Under the pieces are notes generated by a model. The model had not been told where the DNA came from and made no database searches. It saw only the letters and a list, made by a program, of their open reading frames with translations. A stretch of 64,000 bases of DNA from Euryodendron excelsum. Lineage: Eukaryota > Streptophyta > Magnoliopsida > Ericales > Pentaphylacaceae. The position numbers and the translations under genes are program-made. Of the stretch, positions 1 to 11,235 are shown in pieces; positions within the stretch are counted from its first letter, which is position 1; every line of letters begins with the position of its first letter. The stretch covers positions 12,109,001-12,173,000 of the forward strand of contig CM065394.1 in NCBI GenBank assembly GCA_033060915.1, given 5' to 3'.

Positions 1-822
1 CAGTAGCACATGGGGGTGGAAGGCTTGGCCTTCTTCTTCCTCCCACGCAATTCGCAGCATTTGCAGCTCATTTTTCAGCCATTCCTCGCACCCCCTGGCC
101 ATGCATGTGTGACCCAGAGATTGGCAAGGACCTGGGTCACACATCCATGGTCGGAGCTTGGCCGGAGATGGTCGGAGATGGCCTGCATGGCAAAAAACGC
201 CGGCTGCATGGCAGAACCCTAGGGTTATCGACCTGCAACCACATTTTTGGCTGGCTTCCAATGATAATCCGGTCATGGTCCCTTCACGACATTTGTTCCT
301 TTCCTAGAGACGGTTCATCCCCAAGTGGTCTGGTCAGCAAAGCTTGCCGGTGGCTGGAGTTATGATTTTTTGAACATTTTCCAGCAGGTTCAGCATTACA
401 GGAGACTTTGGTGCACGCACAGAGGCCGTGGACCCCTCTAGGACACCCAGAAGGGGTCCTTAAGAAGTCCCAAACCCTTGTGACAGCCCTCAGCTCCTGG
501 GTTTGTCGGAGTGTGTTGGGTGATGCATCTTTCGGTCTCTTTCTCTCTCTAGGTTCTCGGCTATTGTGGTGGAGCTTCGGGGGTAAGTTTGCTGGGTTTA
601 GGGAGTTTATAGGGTGGTGAAGATAGTCTCCTCACCTAGCTTTTGAATGGTGCAGCCCTAACCCGTTTCTTCCCCGCCTTCCCTTTCTTCTCTCTCTCTC
701 AGTTTCTTTCTCTTTCTCTCTCTTACAGCTTCCCCTCTCAACTTCTTTCGCAGCACCTGACTGAGGGAAAAGGACGTGTGTGCATATATAGGTGTTGTGG
801 GTTTGTATAACAGGAGTGAACT

Positions 823-825
<3 letters not shown>

Positions 826-868
<43 letters not shown>
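826..868. repeat. (TC)n microsatellite
   Basis: An uninterrupted run of about 21 TC units. A second run lies 30 bases on. Both create long Leu/Ser dipeptide frames that should not be read as protein. Confidence 0.97.
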
Positions 869-870
<2 letters not shown>

Positions 871-897
871 CGTCTTTCTCTTTCTTATACTCTTAGC

Positions 898-898
<1 letters not shown>

Positions 899-931
<33 letters not shown>
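899..931. repeat. (TC)n microsatellite, second run
   Basis: About 16 TC units, separated from the first run by a short unique pyrimidine-rich spacer. Confidence 0.97.
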
Positions 932-938
<7 letters not shown>

Positions 939-1219
939 TCCTTTTTATTCTTAGTCCCTATAGGCTGCTAAGGTCAGTTCTGCAAGGCACAGGGAATTAG
1001 ATGACCCTGGTTTAGTGATACGTGTGTGTGGGTGCGTTATTTAAGGTCTTAATCTTTAGCCGTAAAAGGGACAGCTGTAACGGGCGTGTATCAATAGGGT
1101 CCTGTTATTGTGATAGGGTGTGAGTGTGTTTATAACCTATGCCATAGTTGTATCATAGCACATATTAGAATGGAAACTGTATTACATACACATATATGGG
1201 TGGGATTTCAGCTAGGTAA

Positions 1220-1238
1220 TGCATGCATGCATGCATGC
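1220..1238. repeat. (GCAT)n microsatellite
   Basis: Four to five GCAT units, followed by an AT-rich alternating stretch (tatatactcatatatatgtg). Confidence 0.95.
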
Positions 1239-2066
1239 TTTTATATACTCATATATATGTGTTATACATGGCATTAAATAAGGTGCTGGCCATGCAAGTT
1301 GGTGGGGTGGGGGCAATCTCGTAAAATGTAAAGGAGTTCTTAGTTTAAAGTGGCTAAGTTCAAGGCCCCAATTTTTCATCGAATGCAGGACCCAATATGG
1401 TAAGTAGAAAGCTCTCGAAAAATTAATCAGTTTAGGCTCCAATTTCATACAATTTCGACACCAAGTAAGCGAGAAAGCTCGAATGAAAGTTACGGGGGAT
1501 TCGGGCGTGAATTTCCAGGTGCAGTAGCTAGCGGGGGCTTTTTGGGGAACTGACAATCTCCAGAATGGAGTTCTAAGATTACCAAGGCGTCGGGCTCGAA
1601 AAGGCTATAATTTTAGACATCTAATTAGTCGAAATCTGACGAAAAACGAGGGAGAAAGCTCCTGTTAAATTTAGGGTGCTGTTTTGGTGCGAATTGCAGG
1701 GTGACGAGCTTCGAACCTTTTTCGGGGAATTGAGTTTCAACATATGGATAGGGTTGGCCTCGAAAAGGCCTTGTTTTTGACTTGTGGCCCAATGGTTATG
1801 CCTCATTTAGTCTTGTTAGGGGTAATGTAGTCAAAGAAAATTACGGGTATTGCAACATGCCGATCCGTCATCTATAGGTAATAGTGGTTGATCTTTATCC
1901 TCGAGCCTTGAGATGGGCTCGTGATCAGGTAGCCCACCGATTAGAGATCATCGACTTCGTGACGTTACGGGTGAACCTGGAGCTAATAGAGGTGAGAGAT
2001 GTGACCTAGCGGCCCTTTATTAGATCAGTTTATTATGAGGCGGTCAGATATCTGGTCCTAAAGTCT

Positions 2067-2774
2067 TTGTCGAGGATTTCCTTTCAGAGTGATGAGTCTT
2101 GGGAGTCTTATCTGGGTGACTGGTATCGGCGCCAATTCCATGATGAGTTTCAATCGGCTAGGGATCCACCAAAGTATATGTTTGGAGCTTTGGTCGAGGG
2201 GGTTCCTATTTCGTACCAGGAGCGTCAGCCGGGTGCTGGTTTTCTGCTTCTTCCAGAGATTGATTATGTCGCACATTTTGGGGCCCACTCTATAGGTGCC
2301 TTCACTCAGTTTTAGGTGGTCGTCGGATGTTACACCGTTAGCTAGGAGGTGGTTGACTTGTGACGTCGAGCGGGAGGATATATGCCTTAGGCCAAGTTTG
2401 TTACCATGAGAGATTAGAGAAACTGGTGCCAGACTGAGAGGGACCAGTTCTAGATGGAGAGAGATAAGTTCCAGGCTGAGATAGCTACTTTGACAGCCCA
2501 GTCCGCTAAGATGGGAAGCAGCGGGGTATGTTGTTCTTTCTCTCTTTTTGTTCTAGTGTGGCTTAGTTATTCATGTGCTATGCTGAATCAGGTTCTTTCT
2601 TCTTTGCAGGATGCTGGTGCTTCTAACAGTCGGCCGCCTCCTTTTGAACTAGGTTTTAGGGATTTCAACCCAGACATTGATTTGACCTCTGATGGACGCC
2701 CATTGTCGCAAGCCCAACTTCTCTTCTATACCATGTCTTGGTTATACATTTGTTGTTGGACAGTTTATTCATAA
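2067..2774 (+). pseudogene. Decayed spliced ORF, unrecognised protein
   Basis: Two plus-strand open stretches follow one another. The first (2067-2315, 82 codons) contains DPPKYMFGALVEGVP and PGAGFLLLPEIDYVA. It ends in a stop and is followed by several stops before the second (2454-2774). The second begins MERDKFQAEIATLTAQ, a heptad-like helical stretch. Its codon 24 meets GTATGT at 2526, and a TTTGCAG acceptor ends at 2609. Removing these 84 bases joins GSSG to DAGASNSRPPP in the same frame. I do not recognise the family. It runs antisense to element A, as extra ORFs do in some Tat-lineage elements, so it may be a captured or antisense ORF; a host gene relic is the alternative. Confidence 0.45.
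2526..2609 (+). other. Candidate GT-AG intron
   Basis: Donor GGG/GTATGT, T-rich tract, acceptor TTCTTTGCAG/GAT. The 84-base length suits a plant intron. Its length is a multiple of three with no in-frame stop, so a retained form would also be readable. Confidence 0.5.
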
Positions 2775-3229
2775 TTTTTGAATAGAATGGATATTGTTTT
2801 ATGCAAATAGCTAGATATATATATTGATGTATGAGTATGGTTGGATGTTTTTATGATTTAAATAGTTAGATATATGGACAGATGCGTGTACAGGGATAAT
2901 GTTGATGGTGTATATCTATTACATGTTTTAGAGATGATATTGAACTGTATTGGTGACTTCTGCTTCTACAAGGAGCTATGTCCTATGTATGCGAAGCTCG
3001 TGTTGAAATTTTATAAAAACACATGCACATGAGAGGGATGCAACAGTTAATACAATGAATGGGGTGTAGTCAAGCTTTGCATTCTTGAAATGACGACTTC
3101 TTCCTTTTCAGGGGTTTGGTCTATCTTTTGGCTTACCCTACCTTGACTGGATGATAGCATTTTGTACATTTCTTAACCTTTGATCAACTTCGATTTTCTA
3201 CTCTGGGTTAGTGTCTGGGATTTTTTGCC
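2775..3229. other. AT-rich noncoding stretch
   Basis: No open frame of note and no clear second copy in the window. Homology with the internal regions of Big and F begins at about 3230-3380. Confidence 0.4.
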
Positions 3230-4398
3230 TTGAACCCTTAACCTTTGGGGGCCTAGGCAAAAACTTACCTGACCTTTAGTAAAGCGATAAGTAGCCAGTC
3301 TTTCAATCTGAGAGGCTTTGTTTTAGGCCTAGGCAAAAACTTACCTCCCGATAAGGGTTTTGGTCCCTTACTATCCTTCCTTTGCCTCAACAACACATCT
3401 GGCTCATTTAGAGCAAGCAATCTTTTTTCAATCAAGGTGGACTTTAATATGGTTGTAATGTAGGTCATGGTTTTGGGTTTTTACATGAAAGGGTAAAGGC
3501 TCGAACCTATTGCTTCTACTGGGCTTTTTTTTATCACCTAGGATCACCTTTAGATTTTTCTTTTTGCTTTTACTATACGCTTTTCAAGATGGCATGAACT
3601 AACCCCCTCTTTTTTTAGTGCAGCTTGCCCCTTAATAACTCTTTCTTTTTGCTTTCTTTTTCTTCTTTCTTTTTGTGAGGTGGATACTTTTACCACTCCT
3701 TTCTCTCAGATCTTTACGTTAGTGTTTCGTCCTAACCCATTGTGGGCGGTGATCCCTAGGTTGGGGTTTTCTCAAAAGAAAAGTAACCGGCACAACAAGT
3801 TTGACAACGGTTGCTTTTGATTGTATGGGAAATGAAATAAGGGCCCCTCTTAATTTTGAACCAGATTGCTTAACCCATAGAGCCATCATGTTGCTTTAGT
3901 TTGATGAAAGATGAGTGACATTCTTTGTTGAGTCCTCCATTATCTATCTGCCCTAGTGTGGGGGAATGGTGTTGGATCAAGTTTGACAAGAAATCTTTGC
4001 TTTTTGCGAGGCACTAGTGCGTGAGCAAAGGGATATACATTTTTTTTTTGTAGGAAAATGAAAGATGGCTCCTCTTCCTTTTGATAGTCTGGCCGCCCAT
4101 CGCTTAGTTTCGATGTCTTGTAAGTGCTGTTTTGGGGTAGTTTTCCTCACTCATCCTATCCTCTCTCTTTTTAGAAAGTTGATCATTCGGCGAGTGGTTA
4201 ATGTTTGCTATCACACCCTTCAAGTCAGGTCCTTCATTAGATAGAAGTCACCCCTTGTTCAGGAAGCATTCACCATTCACAAGAAATTTGAGATAATAGC
4301 AATTGAATGAAAAATTAATTTAAAGACAAAAATAAAGGGGATAGAAAGAAAGTGGGTGAAAACACCCCTCTCTTGTACCCTTTTGAAAAGAATCTTTT
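3230..4398 (-). other. Noncoding internal sequence of element A, 3' of gag
   Basis: Matches 50125-51560 in Big and about 62200-63500 in F, for example the aaaacttacctgacctttgg-like stretch and the block around 3740 (gggcggtgatccctaggttg). No long minus-strand frame exists in any of the copies, so this is shared noncoding sequence where pol would be expected. Confidence 0.65.
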
Positions 4399-4830
4399 TT
4401 AGTATGGTTTTGGGACGATGCCCACATTTTTGATGCTCCATCCATTATTGTGATCCTCGGCCAAGGCAAGGCAGGCGAAGACTTCTTCTAAAGCTCCATG
4501 TGTGTTGACAGTGACAGTGCAGTTGTTAGCTTCATTGACCTCCTTGTTATCCTCCACGACCTTTTTAGGTTCTTCCATAAATAGGGTAGCTAGCTTGCCT
4601 CCCTCCAGCTTAAACGGCTCTGTCGGTACTTTTGGCTCTTCTAATTCCCAACCCATGTCTTCGTAGTTAAACTCAGTCGCGTGCCAGGGGTTTTTCAATA
4701 GGTGGCGCTCAGGAGCGGCATACCTAGGGTGTAGAAACTCATCACCCCAATCGTCAGCAACCATATCTTTGGCAGAGTTCTCCTCCACAGGTATGGGTCC
4801 CTCAATAGGCCAGTCGGAAGGATCATGCAT
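4399..4830 (-). CDS. Gag C-terminal extension ORF of element A
   Basis: 143 codons from the first ATG. It is clearly homologous to 51561-52106 in Big: both share SDWPIE, NMVADxWGxEFLHPxYAA (DMVADDWGDEFLHPRYAA here), FxLEGGxLxTLF and LALAED, and both end GIVPxPY followed directly by a stop at the equivalent place. The protein is acidic and Trp-rich with no catalytic motif I recognise. It lies just downstream of the gag knuckle region and upstream of noncoding sequence. A start further upstream is possible; sequence before it is frame-broken. Confidence 0.6.
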   Translation of the reverse strand: MHDPSDWPIEGPIPVEENSAKDMVADDWGDEFLHPRYAAPERHLLKNPWHATEFNYEDMGWELEEPKVPTEPFKLEGGKLATLFMEEPKKVVEDNKEVNEANNCTVTVNTHGALEEVFACLALAEDHNNGWSIKNVGIVPKPY

Positions 4831-5700
4831 TTCATTGGGGTTATAGAAATAGATTGGGCATGACAGTAATTCCTCCTCCTAGACACTTTCTTCATCAGTC
4901 TCCCAATCCCTATCATAATTTTTTATCATGGCCATTTCTAACCCATCATCCTCTTCTACTTTCTTTAGTATCATGTTAATAGTATGGTCCGACAGAGGAT
5001 TTGTGGTTATATTGGGGGCAGAAAGAGGGTTTATTGGTTGTATGTTGATGGTTTTATTATCTATTAGGTCTTAAATTTTATGCTTGAGGGCGAAGCAGTT
5101 TTCAGTATCATGCCCTTCTCCTCTCGAATGGTATTCACAAATTGTCTGGTCAAAGTTGGGTGGTAAGGGATTGGGCAGAGGTCAAGAGGGTATTAGTTTC
5201 AGGTATCCTACTGGTAGACGGTCGTAATAGGCTATGGTTTGTGTGCAAGCAAGTTTAGTGAAGAGTCAGTCTTTCCCAGTTTCCCTTCAGGTCAGAAGGG
5301 TGCCTTAGATTTCTTGGAAGGCCAGGGGTCAATTTTTGGCATGATAATAACATGGTTAATGGCTTGGAGATCAAGGAAACTTTGGATTTTGCATTTCAAA
5401 GTAGGACCATTTTTCATGCCATGGCCAAGTGAGTTAGAATGAGATTCACACGATATATTAGAATTATATGATTGGGGCGCCTAGTCGAAGACAGGTCTAC
5501 GAGGTATCGAAACAAGGTCGTTGCCTTGGCAAATATGTCAGTCGTCCAATGGAATGTAATCTCAGTCTTCTCCCTTGGTTATTTTTTCGTAGGATAGCAT
5601 GCCCCTTATAGCTTTGGACTTGAGCAGCCTTTGACTGCTCATTAGTTGTTATGCCTGCATGGGTAAGGAGCAAGGAGAGCATTGCTTCCATTTTGATTGT
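4831..5700 (-). pseudogene. gag: Decayed gag with two knuckle regions (element A)
   Basis: Minus-strand fragments in broken frames. The 5497-5691 piece (start MEAMLSLLLTHAG) matches the N-terminal helical part of gag in internal 1 and internal 2. Around 5380-5470 lies a degraded first knuckle (CESHSNSLGHG) and around 5096-5142 a second (EYHSRGEGHDTENC). Frameshifts and stops separate them. The canonical gag core (LTGSALQWF in Big) is not seen. Gag would coat element RNA in cytoplasmic particles; this copy cannot encode it. Confidence 0.7.
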
Positions 5701-7250
5701 CCTTTTTCCAAGTCCTCTTACTTCTTCTAGTATCTAGGTTTGGTTTTGTTCAAGGACCAAACTTGGTGACGCATTGAGTGCCTCTATGAATGTTTTTCAA
5801 TGTGGACTTCGCTTTTGATCTGTAGCAATGGGGGGAAAGAAAAACATAAAATGAGAAAAAAAAAAAGAAGAAAAAGTTAGTACCTTATTTTGACAGTTTT
5901 TATGTAATGCATGAATTAAGTGTGTCCCTGCTTGAGAGGGAGACTAAACATGATGCACTTGGCTCACCTTTCAGAGATATGGGATTTGCCTCTGTATGCA
6001 GATACCTTACCGTTGAGTGAGAGCATACATTCATTCATTCATTGATTTACAAAAAGTAGAGGAGTACATTGAATTTTAAAGTACAATAGAATCGAAGTAC
6101 ATTTTAATAGGGGGAGAAGGAATATTTCCTTGGGGACTTTCACCTATCTACTTTTAAATTTGAGATCCTAAACTACTCTTAAGTCTTCAAATTCACCTTT
6201 TTTGAGTTTCATATTGCGGGGGTCAATGAGAGACCTTACTATTTGATTGCCCCTTGTCTTCTTGGCAACCTTATCTTCGAGAGCATAGAGGGATTGGGGC
6301 CCCTCTTTATAGAATGACTTGAAATGTATGCCATGAGTCTTTAGGGTTACATAGGAACCCTTAAGGTTTTGGTGGGTTTTATGTAAGGGAGAGTGATCTT
6401 GGCAGCACTCTCTATGAGTTAATCATATGCATGGAGTAATAAATGCATGCGCATGTGTGCTAAGAGTAGAGAGAGAGAGAGAATGCAATTGTAAAATAAA
6501 TTTGTATACATGAGCATTTATAGAAGCATTACAACAGCAGAAATTTAGACAAGGATAAAGGAAAGTAAAACAGTCACCCTTTCCTCCATGGTTTTGAAAT
6601 CGACGTGCGTGTCTTAAATCTGGCAGAGGTTCGATTATGCATAGTTTCTACATGTACATGAGGTTGAGGGTTTACTAATGCTTCCTAAGAAGGCTCGGTT
6701 TCCAAATCTTCAAACCAACGCCAACTCCCCGTGGTGGTGCCATTATAGGTTGGTGATCCGAGTGGGGGAACCATCAAAAAACCGTAGGCTAAGAAATTGA
6801 CACAACATCCGCCCACGAGTAATATATTGTTTCCCCTTCTAACTAGAAGGGACTTAACTAAGTAAAGAATGCAAGTATGCAAATGTAAGTGTGCAATGCA
6901 GTATGTGTGTGGAAGTTTTAAAAATTGGAGGAAAGGGCCCAACAACTCCCATCCATCCTGTCCATTCCGTTTATTCATGGCATACATGGTAGCTAATATG
7001 ACATAAAATAAAAATGTGATCAAAGGTCCACCTACAAAATAAAGATGCAAAAAGTCAGTACTTGAATGCCAAACTTAATGCAAGATAGAATGGTTGAACA
7101 TGAATAGAATGCATGCCATGACATGTTTTTTAAAATAGTTTTGAAAAGTTTGAGTTTGAAAATTTGAAGTGGATAGAATTGGACATGTTAATTAAAGATT
7201 CTAGATGTGTGGATGGTGAACAGGAATGATATTGGCTTAACCCTCTAAGC
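5701..7250 (-). other. Noncoding leader of element A
   Basis: The segment between gag and the primer site. Blocks at about 5900-6400 and 6600-6850 recur in internal 1 (18500-19400), internal 2 (28800-29720) and Big (53700-54720). It holds a (GA) run near 6470 and the conserved short frame listed separately. Confidence 0.7.
6685..7050 (-). CDS. Conserved short leader ORF (copy in A)
   Basis: 121 codons, hydrophobic, containing GGCCVNFLAYGFLMVPPLG. The same stretch is open at 19246-19596 and 29569-29919 and readable but interrupted near 54570-54720 in Big. It lies between primer site and gag, where Ogre elements carry an extra ORF, but it is far shorter than that ORF and I cannot show it is translated. 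It may only be conserved leader RNA. Confidence 0.3.
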   Translation of the reverse strand: MHLYFVGGPLITFLFYVILATMYAMNKRNGQDGWELLGPFLQFLKLPHTYCIAHLHLHTCILYLVKSLLVRRGNNILLVGGCCVNFLAYGFLMVPPLGSPTYNGTTTGSWRWFEDLETEPS

Positions 7251-7269
7251 GTCCCCATTGGAGTTGCCA
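7251..7269 (-). promoter_or_regulatory. Primer binding site of element A (decayed)
   Basis: The minus strand reads TGGCAACTCCAATGGGGAC, two bases from the end of the LTR. Compared with the intact site in Big (TGGCGACTCCGCTGGGGAC) it has three changes, two of them G to A. It begins TGG, as expected for pairing with a tRNA 3' CCA. Confidence 0.85.
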
Positions 7270-7271
7270 GC

Positions 7272-9477
7272 TGTCGCACCTCGATTTTTTGCACATAAGA
7301 AAAATACACACACAAGTGGGAAAAACATGGTACTCTCTCCTTATAACTCATCCTCCTATAAGGACGAGTGCGACTAGGTTTGAATTGAAAATTGATTTTG
7401 AATAAGGGCTTTTGAAAAAAGTTTAGAGTCACCACCTAACTTAACTAAGGTGAGTTAGGTCACCTAAAACTAAGTGCAATCCAAATATTAAACTTAAGGT
7501 TTTTGAAAAAGGTTTTGAAAACTTCCTTAAGAGAGGGTTTTTAAGAAAATAGGTTGTTTGGCGACCTTCGGAAAGATTTAAGGCCTTTTTGAAACTCCGT
7601 TTTAGTCTTTGAAAACAGTAATTCTAGGTTCGAAGGTTGGTTGCGTGTAGGAAAGATATCCTAAGATCATCACCCTACCCCGACCTTGCGGTACCTACAT
7701 GTCTATTCACCCTAAGTTCACTCATTTAGAATCTTTGGTTATCTATTATCCAACTACATCCACTTTGAAAAGAATTTTGAAAGGAGATTTGATATGATAC
7801 ATGATATGCAAGCACAAGAAAATGATTTTGATTTTGAAAATAGATTTGAAGAGAAGGATTTGATTTTGAAAAAGGATTTAAATAGAAGATTTGAAGTTTG
7901 AAATAAGTTACAGAATTGAAAATTTAAAATAGATTGTTGAATTGGAAATTTGAAAAAAGTTATAGAATTGGAAATTTGAAAAAGGTTGTGGAATTGAAAA
8001 TTGGAAAAAGGTTGTGACCGCACCCATGAGAGTTGCCTACGTATCCCTTTGTTGGGAGTTAGGTTAGTCATAGTTTGGACAACAGTCCGATTGAAAATAA
8101 ACACTTTAAAGTTTTTTGAAAAGTTTAACTTGAAAAGGTTTGATTTCAAAAATTGTTTGATTTGAACTTTAAATAAAATATTTGAAATTGAACTTGGAAT
8201 TGATTTTAATTTAAAATAGAACTTTAGGATTTGGGAATTGATTTTGATTTGAAAAAATTCAACTTAGAAGAAGAACTTGGACTTTATTTGGAAAGATTGA
8301 GATTTGAAAATATTTTAACTTGAATTGAAGTTTGAAAACCATCTTCGTTTTGGAAAAGAGTTTTAGAAAAGAGTTTGAAGCTTCCTAACTTTAGAGTTGG
8401 GGTTAAACTAGGGTTTAGACATTCTAGGACTTAGGTAACTTAGGGTTAAAGCATGTACTTGAATTGGAGAGGTTTAATTTAAACTTGAAAAGTTTAATTA
8501 AAGAAAGTTTCGATTTAGGAAAAGTTTGATTTGATTTAGAAACATTTGACTTGGAATGGTTATAAAAGGTTTGACTTAAGTATTTGACTTGAAAGAGTTT
8601 AGAAAGTTAAGTTTTAGAAAAGATTGGATTACAAAAATCTTTGAATTAGAAAAGTTTCAAAATAGGAAAGTTCTGTTTTAGGAAAGTGTCAAATTAGAAA
8701 AGTTTCATTTTAGAAAAGTTTTCTTTTTAAGAAAGTTTTGGTTTTAGGAAAGATTTGAGTTTTGAAATTTTTTTGAATTTGGAAGGTTTTGAATTTAGAA
8801 ATATTTGAAATTAGAAAATTTTTAGAATTTAGAAAGATTTAATAAGTTAAAATTTAGAAAGTTGAGATTTAGAAAGGTTTGAAATTAGGGAAGATTAGAA
8901 TTAAGAAAGATTTGATTTCTATTTCCAAAAGTAGAAGATTAGATTTTATTTCCACAAATTAATTATTTGATTTTGTTTCCAAAATTATAGGATTTGATTT
9001 GGGGTTCCTAAATTAGAAGATTGGATTTGACATGAAATTGGAAAAGTCGAAGAAACCCCCCAGCACGGTGACCTTCAACAATTCTTCCTAGGCATGAACC
9101 GGGGAGTCTCTTGTTTTAAGCATGTAGAAAAGCTGGGTAGAAGATGGGGATTAAAATAGAAGAAAGCCTAAGTGGGCTAGGAGGGAGAAGAGAGAGGAGG
9201 GAATTACACAAAAGTAAATCAAAATCCTCCATTCTCTTCTTCTTACTTTGTTTGCTTCGCTTTACTTGGAGTTTGAGAACCTTGAAGTTGCAGCACCTTA
9301 AGTCATTAATGGATACTTTGGAGGTTTGTGTTTGAGTGTATATGGTGTATAGAGGTTAGAGTTTAAGTGTATGGAGGCTAAGGCTTGAGGAGACTGGAGA
9401 GAATTAGGGTTTGGGAGAGACTTCGAGCTCCAGTTTTAGAGAGACAGTGTTTTTGGATTGAGTTTGCATACCCTTTT
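7272..9477 (-). repeat. 5' LTR of element A, type I, interrupted
   Basis: Begins TGTCGCACCTCGATTTTTTG on the plus strand, the inverted LTR end, next to the primer site. It carries the shared U5 blocks: the CACCTAACTT hairpin at about 7430-7465, the GGTTGTTTGG stem and the CCTACATGT block. GAAAG-type repeats fill about 8460-8930. It stops at 9477 within agtttgcataccctttt, which in LTR E (39131) continues for about 25 bases to the TATA box. Confidence 0.88.
8460..8930. repeat. GAAAG-type short tandem array (LTR A)
   Basis: Degenerate units of about 16-17 bases built on (T)TAGGAAAGTTT(T)GAA. The same array type fills the matching part of every type I LTR in the window. Confidence 0.75.
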
Positions 9478-10242
9478 TGTCGCGCCCTGGTTTTTAGGTG
9501 TCCAATGTCCTTTCGGCTTGGAGACAAAAAGTACGGAACTCTGTCACTAGAACTGGTCCTCCTAGAAGGACAAGTGCGACTACGTTTGAATTGAAAATTG
9601 GTTTGTTTAAGGGTTTTTTAGAAAAATAGGAGTCATCACCTAACTTGATTAAGGTGAGTTAGGGCACTTAAAACTAAGTATTAATCCGAATATTAACCTT
9701 AAGGTTTTTGGAAAAGATTTTGAAAACTCCCTCAAGAGAGGGTTTTTAAAAAAAAAAAAGGTTATTTGGCAACCTTCGGAAAGATTTAAACCCTTTTGGG
9801 AAATAACTCCATTTTAGTCTTTTGAAAATAAAAATCTATAGTCCGGGGGTTGGTTACGTGTAGGGAAGATATTGTAAGATCATCACCCTACCCCGCCCTT
9901 TTGATACCTACATGTCTAATCACCCTTTTGTTCACTCATTAGAATAACCGGTTACCATTGTCCACACAATATTCACTTTAGAATTTTGAAAATGGGGGTT
10001 TAGTTATCACTTTTCGGATGAATGATACATAATGCAAGTTTTTTTGAAGAAGTTTGAAAACATGGGAGTTTGAAGGGGTTTGAGATAGGAACTTTGAATT
10101 GATAGAAACTTTTGAAAAGGGGATTGGGGTTGAAAGGGAAGTTATGACCACACCATTTTAGGTTGCCTACATATTCCATTTGGCGAGAATCAGGTCAATT
10201 GTAGTACTGGCAAGAGCCCGATGAAAAATAGGTACATTAGGG

Positions 10243-10375
10243 CCTTTGGAATGTTTGAAGACACTTGGCGATCTTTGGAAAAGTTTGAAGAAACTTTACA
10301 ATCTTTGAAAAGTTTTGAAGACACTTTGTGCTCTTTGGAAAAGTTTGAAGACACTTTGAGGTCTATGAAAAGAGA
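10243..10375. repeat. About 42-base tandem repeats in LTR B
   Basis: Four diverged units of the form TTTGGAAAAGTTTGAAGACACTTT. The matching array in LTR C is at 20637-20755. Confidence 0.8.
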
Positions 10376-10904
10376 GAACTTGAGAGTTTCGATTCGAAAT
10401 CAGGTAGTGGAGTGTTTTGAAATAGAACTTTGGAACTCTTGAAAGGAGGTTCTGAAATGTATTTAGAATAACTCAAGGAAGTTTTGGAAAGGCTTTGGGA
10501 TAACTCAAGAGAGTTTTGAAAATGCCTTGAAGTCTTGTTTGGAAACCTTGGAGGTAAGATTTTGGAATGTTAAAATGTTCTTGAAAGCACCTAGGGCTTT
10601 GGAATTCTAATATGGACAACCTTGGAGGTTGTTCTTGATATATCACCTTCCTTCGGAATCCCTAACCATGGAAAGGGTAGGGACACCTTAGGGTCGTGAG
10701 TTCTTGAGAACATTTTTTGAAATATTTTGAAAATAGAGTGTAGGAACATTTGAAGAGGTTATGGAGTTGGTTTTTGAAATCTCAAGAGAGTAGGAGGTTT
10801 TGAAAAAATGGGTAATAAGGATAGTTTTAAATAGAGAGATCACTCAAAAAGGGGTCTATGGGTTGGAACCATAAAATATACTAACCTAGGTTGGGTTGAG
10901 CAAT

Positions 10905-11235
10905 GGTTAGGGGTGGTCTAAGGTTAACTAACTAGCGTTTGGTTAACCAAGGGTTAAGGTGACTAGGGTCAAGTTAACCTAGGGTTGAACAACTAGGGTT
11001 AAGTTAACTTAGGGTTGAATAACTAGGGTCAAGTTAACCTAGGGTTAACTAACTTGGGTTAGATTAACCTAGGGTTAGTCAACTACGGTCAAGTTAACCT
11101 AGGGTTTGACAGTTAGGGTTAAGTTAACCTAAGGTTAACTAACTTGGGTTAGATTAACTTAGGGTTTGGAAACTATGGTCAAGTTAACTTAGGGTTGGAT
11201 AACTAGGGTCAAGTTAACCTAGAGTTGGATTGGAA
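10905..11235. repeat. TTAACC/GGGTTAA tandem repeats in LTR B
   Basis: Roughly 30-base units around AACTAGGGTCAAGTTAACCT. LTR C has a shorter version at 21310-21465. The resemblance to telomere repeats is superficial; see rejected items. Confidence 0.85.

Larger units (their letters stand above)
1..2050. other. Unassigned sequence left of the retrotransposon nest
   Basis: No gene is supported here. Short open frames exist but none has a recognisable domain, and the longest are low-complexity or antisense to one another. A pyrimidine-rich stretch around 690-930 resembles plant promoter or 5' leader sequence, but no coding start follows at a sensible distance. I see no copy of this stretch elsewhere in the window, unlike nearly everything right of 3.2 kb. 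It could be host intergenic DNA or the far part of element A. Confidence 0.5.
3230..9477 (-). mobile_element. Element A: truncated gypsy element (internal region plus part of 5' LTR)
   Basis: On the minus strand the order is 5' LTR (7272-9477, broken), primer binding site (7251-7269), noncoding leader, decayed gag, gag-extension ORF, then noncoding sequence shared with Big and F. The 3' end lies left of the window or was lost. No protease, reverse transcriptase or integrase remnant is seen. It is the outermost shell of the nest: its LTR is split at 9477 by the tandem complex, and its other part must lie beyond 64 kb. Confidence 0.8.

Noticed and set aside
776..1000. Leu/Ser-rich ORF
   Set aside because: It is a direct translation of two (TC)n microsatellites.
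9473..9477. Target duplication CTTTT for the tandem complex
   Set aside because: The site lies in a T run and the right-hand partner is outside the window, so it cannot be confirmed.
10905..11235. Possible interstitial telomere repeats (GGGTTA motifs)
   Set aside because: The unit is about 30 bases with GGGTCAAGTTAACC, not the plant TTTAGGG heptamer in tandem, and it sits inside an LTR in two colinear copies.
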